Positions 27,374-35,370 of a stretch of DNA of 64,000 nucleotides are shown one piece after another. The stretch comes from Alphaproteobacteria bacterium. Lineage in GTDB: Bacteria; Pseudomonadota; Alphaproteobacteria; Rhizobiales; Beijerinckiaceae. The DNA is taken from assembly GCA_021325385.1 (NCBI GenBank), contig JAJPHH010000076.1, forward strand, positions 1 through 64,000. The letters run 5' to 3'. Under the pieces are notes generated by a model. That model did no database searches. It saw nothing but the letters and a program-made list of their open reading frames with translations, and had not been told where the DNA came from. The stretch's first letter is position 1; every line of letters begins with the position of its first letter. The position numbers and the translations under genes were made by a program.

Positions 27374-29047
27374 TCACATGTTCGGATAATTCGGCCCGCC
27401 GCCTCCTTCCGGAACGGTCCAATCAATGTTCTGCGCGGGGTCTTTGATGTCGCAGGTTTTGCAATGAACGCAATTTTGCGCGTTGATGACGAAACGCGGG
27501 TCCGAACGCGTCTTCTCATCGCCATAGACCACTTCATAGACGCCCGCCGGGCAATAAAGCCTCGCCGGCTCGCCATATTCAGGCAAATTGCGGGCGATTG
27601 GCGTCCTCGGGTCTTTCAACCGGAGGTGAACAGGCTGATCTTCCTCGTGATTCGTGTTTGATAGGAACACCGAGGAGAGCTTGTCGAACGAGACGCGCCC
27701 ATCCGGCTTGGGATAGGCGATCGGCGTCGCCTCGGCAAGCGGCTTCAGCGTCGCGTAATCGGGCTTGCCATGTTTCAACGTGCCGAACAGCGAGAAGCCG
27801 AAAAGCTCGTTCATCCACATGTCGAAGCCGCCGAGGGCGACGCCGAACAATCCAAGTTTCGACCATAACGGCTTGACATTGCGGACATTGTAGAGATCGC
27901 GGCCGATTTCGCCGGCGCGCCAGCTCTCTTCGTAGGCGATCAATTCGTCATGGGCGCGGCCGGCGGCCAAAGCTTCATGCGTCTTCTCGGCGGCGAGCAT
28001 GCCGGAAAGCATGGCGTTGTGGGTGCCTTTGATCCGCGCGAAGTTGACGAAACCGGCCGAGCAGCCGATCAGCGCGCCGCCCGGAAAGACGAGCTTCGGC
28101 GCGGATTGCCAGCCCCCCGAGCTGATCGCCCTGGCGCCATAGGCGATGCGCTTGCCGTCGATGAAAGTGTCCGCGATCAGCGGATGGGTCTTGAAGCGCT
28201 GGAATTCGTCGAACGGCGACAGGGTCGGGTTGACGTAATTGAGGTGGACGACGAAGCCGACCGAGACGAGATTGTCGTCGTAATGATAGAGGAACGAGCC
28301 GCCGCTGGCGCCGCGGCCGAGCGGCCAGCCCATCGTGTGCTGGACCAGCCCGCGCTGAAACTTGGCCGGGTGAACAGACCAGATTTCCTTAAGTCCGATG
28401 CCGAATTTCTGCGGATCGCGCCCGTCCTCCAAGCGGTAGCGGGCGATGATCCCCTTGGCGAGCGAGCCGCGCGCGCCTTCGGCGATGAGGGTGTATTTGC
28501 CGCGCAGCTCCATGCCGCGGGTGAAGCCAGCCTTCGGCTTGCCATCGCGGCCGATCCCCATATCGCCGGTGGCGACGCCGAGAACTTCGCCCTTGTCGCC
28601 GTAAAGGACCTCGGCGGCCGCGAAGCCGGGATAGATTTCGACGCCCAGCGCCTCCGCTTTGGCCGCCAGCCATTTCGTCGTCGCGCCGAGCGAGCCGATG
28701 TAATTGCCGTGATTGCTCATCAGCCGCGGCATCGGCCAATTGGGCAGGGCGACGCCGCCCGACGGCCCGAGGATCAAGAAACGATCCTTGGTCACCTCGG
28801 TCTTGAGCGGCTGGTCCGGGTCCTGCCGCCAGTCGGGCAGAAGGCGATCGAGACCGATCGGATCGATGGCCGCGGCCGAAAGGATATGCGCGCCGACTTC
28901 GGAGCCCTTTTCGACCACGACGACCGAAAGGTTGGCGTCGAGTTGCTTGAGCCGGATCGCCGCAGCGAGCCCGGCCGGCCCGGCCCCGACGATGACGACG
29001 TCGTAATCCATTGATTCGCGCGGCGGCAAAGCGGGGTCTTCGGCCAT
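27374..29047 (-). CDS. etfD: electron transfer flavoprotein-ubiquinone oxidoreductase
   Basis: Membrane-associated flavo-iron-sulfur enzyme that passes electrons from ETF (beta-oxidation, amino acid oxidation) to ubiquinone. The 557-residue protein has the FAD motif VIVGAGPAGLAAAIRL near residue 17. A central quinone-binding region follows, then a C-terminal [4Fe-4S] domain with the Cys cluster CPAGVYEVVY and NCVHCKTCDIKDP. The overall length equals that of the mitochondrial enzyme. ATG 29047 is supported by AGGAG five bases upstream. The frame's longer extension to 29182 is not needed. Confidence 0.95.
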   Translation of the reverse strand: MAEDPALPPRESMDYDVVIVGAGPAGLAAAIRLKQLDANLSVVVVEKGSEVGAHILSAAAIDPIGLDRLLPDWRQDPDQPLKTEVTKDRFLILGPSGGVALPNWPMPRLMSNHGNYIGSLGATTKWLAAKAEALGVEIYPGFAAAEVLYGDKGEVLGVATGDMGIGRDGKPKAGFTRGMELRGKYTLIAEGARGSLAKGIIARYRLEDGRDPQKFGIGLKEIWSVHPAKFQRGLVQHTMGWPLGRGASGGSFLYHYDDNLVSVGFVVHLNYVNPTLSPFDEFQRFKTHPLIADTFIDGKRIAYGARAISSGGWQSAPKLVFPGGALIGCSAGFVNFARIKGTHNAMLSGMLAAEKTHEALAAGRAHDELIAYEESWRAGEIGRDLYNVRNVKPLWSKLGLFGVALGGFDMWMNELFGFSLFGTLKHGKPDYATLKPLAEATPIAYPKPDGRVSFDKLSSVFLSNTNHEEDQPVHLRLKDPRTPIARNLPEYGEPARLYCPAGVYEVVYGDEKTRSDPRFVINAQNCVHCKTCDIKDPAQNIDWTVPEGGGGPNYPNM

Positions 29048-29272
29048 CCAATCTCCTAGATGATCGCCGGCGACACAGGGTTGCGTCGCCGACCGATCAA
29101 TGCCGTTCTTTGTTTTGGACCGCCTTTTCAGAAAAGTCGACTGCCTGTTCGAGTCGTCGGCCGGCATGCCGACGCTCAACAATAAGGTTCACGCGAGACA
29201 TGTGGGCCTGGCCTGCCCGATCGATCGAGACTACGTTGTGCAGTTCCGACTTCTCAATGCGGATCGGCGGGA

Positions 29273-29518
29273 ATGTGCAATTCGGTTCACAGCAAGGGAC
29301 GCATCTACTCGACGCCCCGTGAGCTTGCCGAGCTCGTCGGCGGGGCGCGCAATCTAGTGTGGCAAAAGAAAAATCCGTTCGTCCCGTGGCCCGAGGAGAA
29401 GGATTGGCGCCAAATGGATTTGTGTCTCTGTCCGGTCAATCTGGAGGCGACGCTAAGCGGCGCCGGACTCCGATGGCGACGAGGCGACGATCCCATGGAG
29501 TTCTTCGTAGAGGAATGA
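29273..29518 (+). CDS. possible small orphan protein
   Basis: An 81-codon frame starting MCNSVHSKGRIYSTPREL and ending DDPMEFFVEE. It lies in the 499-base divergent gap between ETF-quinone oxidoreductase and uracil-DNA glycosylase. Composition looks protein-like (several Trp, acidic patches, few Arg runs). It has four Cys (positions 2, 51, 53 and others nearby), but I recognise no family. The Shine-Dalgarno is weak. The rest of this gap (29048-29272 and 29519-29546) shows no gene. Confidence 0.4.
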   Translation: MCNSVHSKGRIYSTPRELAELVGGARNLVWQKKNPFVPWPEEKDWRQMDLCLCPVNLEATLSGAGLRWRRGDDPMEFFVEE

Positions 29519-29546
29519 CATCTGACCCGTTGCGGGCCTATGTGGG

Positions 29547-30386
29547 ATGACAAAGTCAACCGGCCAAGCGATAAACCCGAAGTATATCCTGCGCTGGTGG
29601 GCGGAGGCCGGCGTCGATGTTGCGATCGACGACGAGCCGCATGACCGCTTCGCCGAGCCTCCGCCAGCCGCTTCGGCGCCGCCGGCCCGACTTCCCACTG
29701 CTTCAGCGCCAGCCGCTGCGGCGCAGACCCGGGCGGCGCCGCGTATTGAGCAGGCCGCTTCCTCCTCGCCGGACGAAGCGGTGCGCTCGGCGCGCGAGCT
29801 TACGGCGCGCGCGGCCTCTCTTGACGAATTGCGAGACGCTCTCGAGAAATTCGAAGGCTGCGGCTTGAAGGCGACGGCGACGCAGCTCGTCTTCTCTGAC
29901 GGCGCGCCGGACGCGCGAGTGATGCTGGTCGGCGAAGCGCCGGGCGGCGACGAAGACCGGATCGGCAAGCCGTTTGTCGGCCGCGCCGGGCAATTGCTCG
30001 ACCGTATGCTTGCCGCGATCGGGCTCGACCGAAGCAAAGTCTATATCGCCAATGTCGTGCCCTGGCGCCCGCCGGGCAATCGTACGCCGACCCTGCAGGA
30101 GACGGCGATCTGCCTGCCTTTCATCCAGCGCCAGATCGAACTTGTCGATCCCGACCTGCTCGTCTGCCTCGGCGCCTCGTCCGCGCAAACGCTGCTCGGC
30201 GTCAAGGACGGCATCACCCGCGCCCGGGGGAAGTGGTTCGAGTACAAAAGCGGCGAGCGGACGATCCAGGCGCTGGCGATGCTGCATCCCGCCTATCTGT
30301 TGCGCCAGCCCGCGCAAAAACGGCTGGCCTGGCGCGATTTGCGGGCGCTGGCGAGCGCGCTGGCGGAGCGACCGCCACGCTCATAA
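29547..30386 (+). CDS. uracil-DNA glycosylase, family 4-like
   Basis: Base-excision repair enzyme that removes uracil from DNA. The 279-residue protein has a Pro/Ala-rich N-terminal extension (about 35-85), then the glycosylase core. Motif A is [21 protein letters not shown] (128-148), and motif B HPAYLLR starts at His247. Of the four Cys that hold the [4Fe-4S] cluster in family 4 enzymes, only two are in place. Cys105 and Cys189 remain, while the first position is Phe102 (KFEGC) and the third is Trp173 (NVVPWRPP). Cluster binding is therefore doubtful. Confidence 0.88.
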   Translation: MTKSTGQAINPKYILRWWAEAGVDVAIDDEPHDRFAEPPPAASAPPARLPTASAPAAAAQTRAAPRIEQAASSSPDEAVRSARELTARAASLDELRDALEKFEGCGLKATATQLVFSDGAPDARVMLVGEAPGGDEDRIGKPFVGRAGQLLDRMLAAIGLDRSKVYIANVVPWRPPGNRTPTLQETAICLPFIQRQIELVDPDLLVCLGASSAQTLLGVKDGITRARGKWFEYKSGERTIQALAMLHPAYLLRQPAQKRLAWRDLRALASALAERPPRS

Positions 30387-30594
30387 GCGGCGCGACTGTC
30401 GATGCTGGCAAAACTTCGAATCCATCCGACGTCGACGACTATGCTCGCCGTGTTTTCGCGATGCTGAGCCAAGGCGCGACTATCGAGGCGATCGGCAAAC
30501 ACTTGGATTGGGCGGGGTCAGAGAACATTGAGGCCTTTGACAAGCGCGCGATCAACCGCCTAACTCCGTGATTATCAAACCAGCGGAGGATTCG

Positions 30595-32544
30595 ATGACG
30601 CCGCCGATGAGCCGACGCGCCGCGATGCAAGCCGCCGGCGCCGCGCTCATGGCGGGCCAGTCCAGCGCCAAGGCCGCGCCGGCGCGGCTCGAACTGCGCC
30701 TGATCGGCACCAGCGACCTTCACGCGAACATTTTCGCCTATGATTACTATCGCGATCGGCCTGACGACTCGGTTGGCCTCGCCAAGACGGCGGCGTTGGT
30801 CCGCGCCGCGCGCGCCGAGAAGGCGAACGTCCTCCTCTTCGACAATGGCGACATCATCCAGGGAACGCCGCTCGGCGATTATGTCGCGCTGTCGAAAGGG
30901 CTGAAGGACGGCGAAATTCATCCGATGATCGCCGCGATGAACACGCTCGGCTATGCCGCCTGCACGGTTGGCAATCATGAATTCAATTACGGCCTCGATT
31001 TTCTCGACAAGGCTTTGGCCGGCGCGAATTTCCCCGTCGTCTGCTGCAACGTGTTCAAGACGGACGGATCCGCCTATTTCAAACCGTGGCTTGTGATCGA
31101 GCCCACGTTGCGCGACGAAGCCGGCGCCGAGCGCAAACTTCGGATTGGGATCATCGGCTTCACGCCGCCGCAAATCGCGCAATGGGACATGGCGCATCTC
31201 GCCGGCCGCGTGACGGCGACCGGAATCGCAGAGACGGCGCGGATCGAAGTTCCGAAGCTTCGCGCCGAAGGCGTCGATCTCGTCGTCGCGCTGTGCCATT
31301 CCGGCATTGCGCGCAAAGGGCCAACGCAGCCAGGCGAAGAGAACGCCGGTCTCGCGCTGGCCCAAGTTCCGGAAATCGACGCGATCGTACTCGGCCACCA
31401 GCACCTGCTCCTGCCTGGGGCGGATTTCGCGGGCATTGACGGCGTTGACGTCGCGGCGGGCGCGCTTCGCGCCGTTCCGGCGTTTATGCCCGGCTTTTGG
31501 GGCAGCCATCTCGGCGTCATCGACCTGACGCTGGAGCCGACGGGCTCGGGGTGGCGCGTCGCCGGCGCTCATGTCGAAGCGCGGCCGATCGCGGCGAGAG
31601 GCGGCCATGGCGTCGAGCCGCTGGTCGTCGCCGAACCCGACGTGCTCGCCGCCGCGCAACAGGCGCATGACGAGACCCTGGCTTACGTGCGCGCGCCGGT
31701 CGGGGACATCGCTTCGCCGATCAATTCCTATTTCGCGCTGGTCGCCGACGATCCTTCGGTGCAACTCGTCAATGCGGCGCAGCTTTGGTACGCAGCAAAG
31801 CTGATCGCCGGGACGCCCTCTTTGCGCGGCCTGCCGATCCTGTCGGCGGCCGCGCCGTTCAAGGCGGGCGGGCGGGGCGGGCCGGATTATTACACCGACG
31901 TCAAAGCCGGGCCGATCGCGATCAAGAATCTTGCCGACATCTATCTCTATCCGAACATGCTGCGCGCAGTGAAGATCGACGGCGCGACGGTGCGCGAATG
32001 GCTGGAGCGCTCGGCTGGAATTTTTCGCCGCATCGATCCGGGCAGCACGGTCGAACAGCCGCTTCTCGACGACGCTTTCGCTTCCTACAATTTCGACGTG
32101 ATCGACGGCGTGACCTACCTGATCGATCCGACTCAGCCTTCGCGCTACGACGAGGATGGCAAGCTGATTGATTCGAAGGCGCGGCGCATTCTCGATCTCA
32201 AATTCGCCGGGACGCCGATCGACGAGAAGCAGCTATTCATCCTGGTCACCAACAATTACCGCGCTTCCGGCGGCGGCGGATTTCCCGGCTGCGACGGCTC
32301 GACCGTCGTGCTTGAAGCGCCCGATCTCAACCGTGACGCGCTGGTGCGCTACATCGTCGAGACGAAGCATGTCGAGCCTCGAGCGGACGGCAATTGGCGT
32401 TTCAAGCCGTGGCCTTCGGCCGTGATCGCGACTTTCCTGACTTCGCCATCGGCGGCCACGGTCGAGCCGCCATCGACCGTGAAAGCCACGCTCATCAAGC
32501 CGGCGCCTGGCGGTTTCCTTAAATATCGCATCGAGCCGATCTGA
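30595..32544 (+). CDS. cpdB: 2',3'-cyclic-nucleotide 2'-phosphodiesterase / 3'-nucleotidase-like
   Basis: Exported metallophosphoesterase of the 5'-nucleotidase family, 649 residues. An N-terminal signal with an Arg-Arg pair (SRRAAMQAAGAALMAG) could be Tat- or Sec-dependent. The metal-site motifs are IGTSDLHANIF, FDNGDIIQGTPLGD, VGNHEFNYGLDFL, ALCHSGIA and LGHQHLLLPG. The C-terminal nucleotide-binding domain contains FILVTNNYRASGGGGFPG. The length matches bifunctional CpdB, which scavenges nucleotides in the periplasm. ATG 30595 follows a strong GGAGG Shine-Dalgarno. Confidence 0.9.
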   Translation: MTPPMSRRAAMQAAGAALMAGQSSAKAAPARLELRLIGTSDLHANIFAYDYYRDRPDDSVGLAKTAALVRAARAEKANVLLFDNGDIIQGTPLGDYVALSKGLKDGEIHPMIAAMNTLGYAACTVGNHEFNYGLDFLDKALAGANFPVVCCNVFKTDGSAYFKPWLVIEPTLRDEAGAERKLRIGIIGFTPPQIAQWDMAHLAGRVTATGIAETARIEVPKLRAEGVDLVVALCHSGIARKGPTQPGEENAGLALAQVPEIDAIVLGHQHLLLPGADFAGIDGVDVAAGALRAVPAFMPGFWGSHLGVIDLTLEPTGSGWRVAGAHVEARPIAARGGHGVEPLVVAEPDVLAAAQQAHDETLAYVRAPVGDIASPINSYFALVADDPSVQLVNAAQLWYAAKLIAGTPSLRGLPILSAAAPFKAGGRGGPDYYTDVKAGPIAIKNLADIYLYPNMLRAVKIDGATVREWLERSAGIFRRIDPGSTVEQPLLDDAFASYNFDVIDGVTYLIDPTQPSRYDEDGKLIDSKARRILDLKFAGTPIDEKQLFILVTNNYRASGGGGFPGCDGSTVVLEAPDLNRDALVRYIVETKHVEPRADGNWRFKPWPSAVIATFLTSPSAATVEPPSTVKATLIKPAPGGFLKYRIEPI

Positions 32545-32668
32545 GGCCTTCGGAGACGAGGGCGAGCCATATTGCGGCGCACAAAACGCGGCTCCCTTGG
32601 GAGCTGCGCAGCAGGGCGTCGCGCGGGAGCGATAGAGTTAGTGCCATATTACCATTTCGTGATCAGAA

Positions 32669-32693
32669 GGAACTAGAGGTTGGCTGCGACGTT
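32669..32693 (+). promoter_or_regulatory. EcfG-type (general stress response) promoter
   Basis: GGAAC at 32669-32673, a 16-base spacer, and CGTT at 32690-32693. This is an exact match to the consensus of alphaproteobacterial EcfG sigma factors (GGAAC-N16/17-CGTT). It lies 41 bases before the ATG of the LuxR-type gene that heads the kai cluster. An eight-codon open frame (ATG 32712, TGA 32736-32738) overlaps the regulator's start codon in the leader. Confidence 0.7.
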
Positions 32694-32734
32694 AAAAGCG
32701 CGAGCTTCCCCATGGACGAAAAGGGGCGACAGCC

Positions 32735-33385
32735 ATGAATGACACGTCAGAGACCGCGTCCGTCCTCCGGCCAATCACGTCCGCGCTGGCGAACGGCCTC
32801 GTCGTGGTCGACGCCGCCGGTCAAATCGTTTGGATGGACGAGGGCGCTCGCCGGCATGTCAACGGAGGACTCTCCGGTCTTTCCTCGGCTTTAAGGACGC
32901 CCGCCGCCGACGGAGTCCCTTGTCTCGTTTCGACCATCGAAATGGACGTCGAGGGCGAACGCCGCCCGTTATGCGTCCTCCAAGAAGGAGAAGGCGCCAA
33001 AACGGGGCCCGACCTCATCGCCGGCCTCGAGGCCATACTCGCCGACAGTTCATGGTTTACGAGAACGATTATCGACAAGCTTAAGGCGTGGCGGCAAGCC
33101 AAGCGGCCGGCGACCGCCCGAGCGTCCGATCTCGACCTGCTCAGCGAGCGGGAGCGCGAGATCTTGGCGCTGATCTGCGAAGGCCGAAGCGACTCCGAGA
33201 TGAGCAAGTTGCTCAACCTCTCTCAGAACACCGTGCGCAACCACGTGGCTTCCCTGTACCGCAAAATCGGGGTCAATCGGCGAAGCGCCGCGATCATCTG
33301 GGCTCGCGAGCGAGCCATCACCAACGACGAGTTCATAGCCGCAAGGAGCGCTCGGCCTAAGCGGAATCGCCCGTCGGCCAGATGA
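32735..33385 (+). CDS. LuxR-family transcriptional regulator with PAS-like sensor
   Basis: A 216-residue regulator. The N-terminal half (about 10-85) looks like a small PAS domain (ALANGLVVVDAAGQIVWMDEGARRHV). The C-terminal LuxR helix-turn-helix is at about 135-195, with the canonical LSEREREILALICEGRSDSEMSKLL and NTVRNHVASLYRKIGVNRRSAAI. ATG 32735 has AAGGGG eight bases upstream. It is preceded by an EcfG-type promoter and followed after 181 bases by kaiB-kaiC-kinase. It is therefore a plausible input or output regulator of that system. Its target genes are unknown. Confidence 0.85.
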   Translation: MNDTSETASVLRPITSALANGLVVVDAAGQIVWMDEGARRHVNGGLSGLSSALRTPAADGVPCLVSTIEMDVEGERRPLCVLQEGEGAKTGPDLIAGLEAILADSSWFTRTIIDKLKAWRQAKRPATARASDLDLLSEREREILALICEGRSDSEMSKLLNLSQNTVRNHVASLYRKIGVNRRSAAIIWARERAITNDEFIAARSARPKRNRPSAR

Positions 33386-33566
33386 TTCCATACTAGCGGG
33401 CTGGTAGCGTCCGCCTAACTAGTAGTTCTGGTATCCGCCTCTCTCTTGCGCCGGAATTCGCCCTGTTGTTTCTTCGCGCCGTGCGCGAACGGGATTGTTG
33501 CTGGTCCCAATTTAGCGGGACGGCGCCGACGACGTTCCCTTCCCTGGCCGCGAAGCGAGGCCACGA

Positions 33567-33884
33567 GTGTCGAATCCAGAGGGCGATTCGCCGGCGAGCG
33601 AAATCCTGCTGCGGCTTTATATAGCGGGAAGCTCCGCCACATCGCGACGAGCCGAGTCGAGTCTGCTCGACCTGCAACGCGCGGTCGGCCCGAAGTGCCG
33701 GGTGGAAATCGTCGACGTGCTCGCCAGTCCCGAACTCGCGGAGCGGGCAGGCGTCTTGGCGACGCCCACGCTCTCTTACGACAATCCGGATCGTCCTCGC
33801 CGCGTCATTGGCGACCTCAGCGACGCGAAGCGGGTTCTGGAATTTCTCGGGATCGAGGCGAAGGAGAAACCGCATGATCTCTGA
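33567..33884 (+). CDS. kaiB: circadian clock protein KaiB
   Basis: A 105-residue KaiB homologue. In cyanobacteria KaiB switches fold and binds the KaiC CI ring to promote dephosphorylation. The conserved blocks are clear: LRLYIAGSS (15-23), a helix, VEIVDVLASPELAE (46-59), LATPTLSY with the cis-Pro region (64-71), and RRVIGDLSD (78-86). There is no long acidic C-terminal tail. The start is GTG at 33567. Its end overlaps kaiC by 11 bases, which implies coupled translation. The order kaiB then kaiC, directly followed by a histidine kinase, differs from the kaiC-kaiB order described for Rhodopseudomonas. Confidence 0.93.
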   Translation: MSNPEGDSPASEILLRLYIAGSSATSRRAESSLLDLQRAVGPKCRVEIVDVLASPELAERAGVLATPTLSYDNPDRPRRVIGDLSDAKRVLEFLGIEAKEKPHDL

Positions 33885-35370
33885 CGAGCAGGATCCGGAT
33901 ATTCCCGACGTGCTTGAGCGGGTGAGGACAGGCGTTCACGCTTTCGACGAATTGGTGAATGGAGGGCTACCGCGAGCTCGCACGACGGTCGTCGGAGGTA
34001 CGCCGGGAAGCGGAAAAACGATCTTCGCCGTCCAGTTTCTCGCCCATGGAATCACGACGCATGGCGAGAACGGGGTGCTTGTCACCTTCGAGGAGCCGCC
34101 GGCCGACATCGAGTCGAACATGCGCGGTTTCGGCTGGGACTTGGCGCAATGGCGCATGGAGGGGCGCCTCGCCGTGGTCGACGCGAGCCCGCCGGCGAAA
34201 GAAGAATTGGTCATCGGCGACTTCGACCTCTTCGGCCTGCTGTCGAGAATCCAACATGCGGTCAAATCGGTAAACGCGAAACGTGTCGTCCTCGATTCGC
34301 TGACCCAGCTGTTCGATCACTTCATCGGCGATCCCAAAGTCCTACGGCGCGAACTGTTTCGCATCACCGACACCCTGAAGAAAGCGCGCCTCACTGTATT
34401 GATGACTGCAGAGCGGACGAGCGAATACGGGGAAATCACACGCCATCGGCTGGAGGAGTTCATCGCGGACAACGTCGTCATCCTGCGCAACGTCCTGCAA
34501 CGCGAGAAGCGCCGTCGTACGATCGAGGTGCTGAAAATGCGGGGGAGCCACCATGCGGAAGGCGAGGCGCCGTTCACCATTATGGGCGGCGCCGGCCTGG
34601 TCGCGGCGCCGCTGTCGTCGCTTCGGCTGGAGCAGCAATCGAGCATGGTGCGAGTCACCAGCGGCAACCCGGCGATCGACGAGATGTGCGGCGGCGGCTT
34701 TTTCCGCGATAGCGTGACTCTGGTCAGCGGCGCGACGGGCACCGGCAAAACGCTGCTGGTCACGAATTTTCTGGCCGGCGGGGTGGCGGCGGGCGAGAAG
34801 GCGATCCTGTTCGGCTTCGAGGAGAGCCGCGGTCAGCTCTTTCGCAACGCCGGCGGCTGGGGCGTCGACTTTGCGGCGATGGAGGCGGATGGCAAGCTGA
34901 GAGTCTTCTGCCTTTATCCGGAGGCGCAAGGGCTCGCCGATCACCTCCTCGCCATTCAGAACTTGGTGGACGAGGTGCGGCCGAACCGGATCGCCATCGA
35001 CAGCATTTCCGCGCTCGAGAGAGTGGCGCCGGATTCGGGATTCCGCGAATTCCTCATCAGCCTCACCTCTTTCATCAAGAAGCGCGAAATCGCCGGCCTT
35101 TACACCGCCACAAGCAAATCATTGGTCGGCGGCGAAACCGCGAGCGAGCAGCATATCTCGACTTTGACCGACTCGATCATCCTGCTCCGCTACATGCAGG
35201 AGCAGGACACGATGCATCGCGGCTTGATGGTGTTGAAGATGCGGGGGAGCGAACACTCGAAGGAGATCCGGCGGTTTACGATCGACGGCGCCGGCATGCA
35301 CCTTGGCGAGCCTTTCAAAGGCGCGCCTAACGTGTTTTCCGGAGGGGATATCGACCGTTATAGCCGATGA
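33874..35370 (+). CDS. kaiC: circadian clock ATPase/kinase KaiC
   Basis: A 498-residue double RecA-type ATPase. Domain CI has Walker A GGTPGSGKT (41-49), catalytic Glu pair 73-74 and Walker B Asp141. Domain CII has Walker A SGATGTGKT (285-293), Glu316-Glu317 (FGFEESRGQLFRNAGGWG) and Asp376. The autophosphorylation pair is conserved as Ser429-Thr430 in HISTLTDS, matching Ser431-Thr432 of Synechococcus KaiC. The C-terminal tail that binds KaiA in cyanobacteria is short and diverged, and no kaiA is present. ATG 33874 overlaps kaiB, and the stop overlaps the kinase start (ATGA). Confidence 0.95.
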   Translation: MISDEQDPDIPDVLERVRTGVHAFDELVNGGLPRARTTVVGGTPGSGKTIFAVQFLAHGITTHGENGVLVTFEEPPADIESNMRGFGWDLAQWRMEGRLAVVDASPPAKEELVIGDFDLFGLLSRIQHAVKSVNAKRVVLDSLTQLFDHFIGDPKVLRRELFRITDTLKKARLTVLMTAERTSEYGEITRHRLEEFIADNVVILRNVLQREKRRRTIEVLKMRGSHHAEGEAPFTIMGGAGLVAAPLSSLRLEQQSSMVRVTSGNPAIDEMCGGGFFRDSVTLVSGATGTGKTLLVTNFLAGGVAAGEKAILFGFEESRGQLFRNAGGWGVDFAAMEADGKLRVFCLYPEAQGLADHLLAIQNLVDEVRPNRIAIDSISALERVAPDSGFREFLISLTSFIKKREIAGLYTATSKSLVGGETASEQHISTLTDSIILLRYMQEQDTMHRGLMVLKMRGSEHSKEIRRFTIDGAGMHLGEPFKGAPNVFSGGDIDRYSR

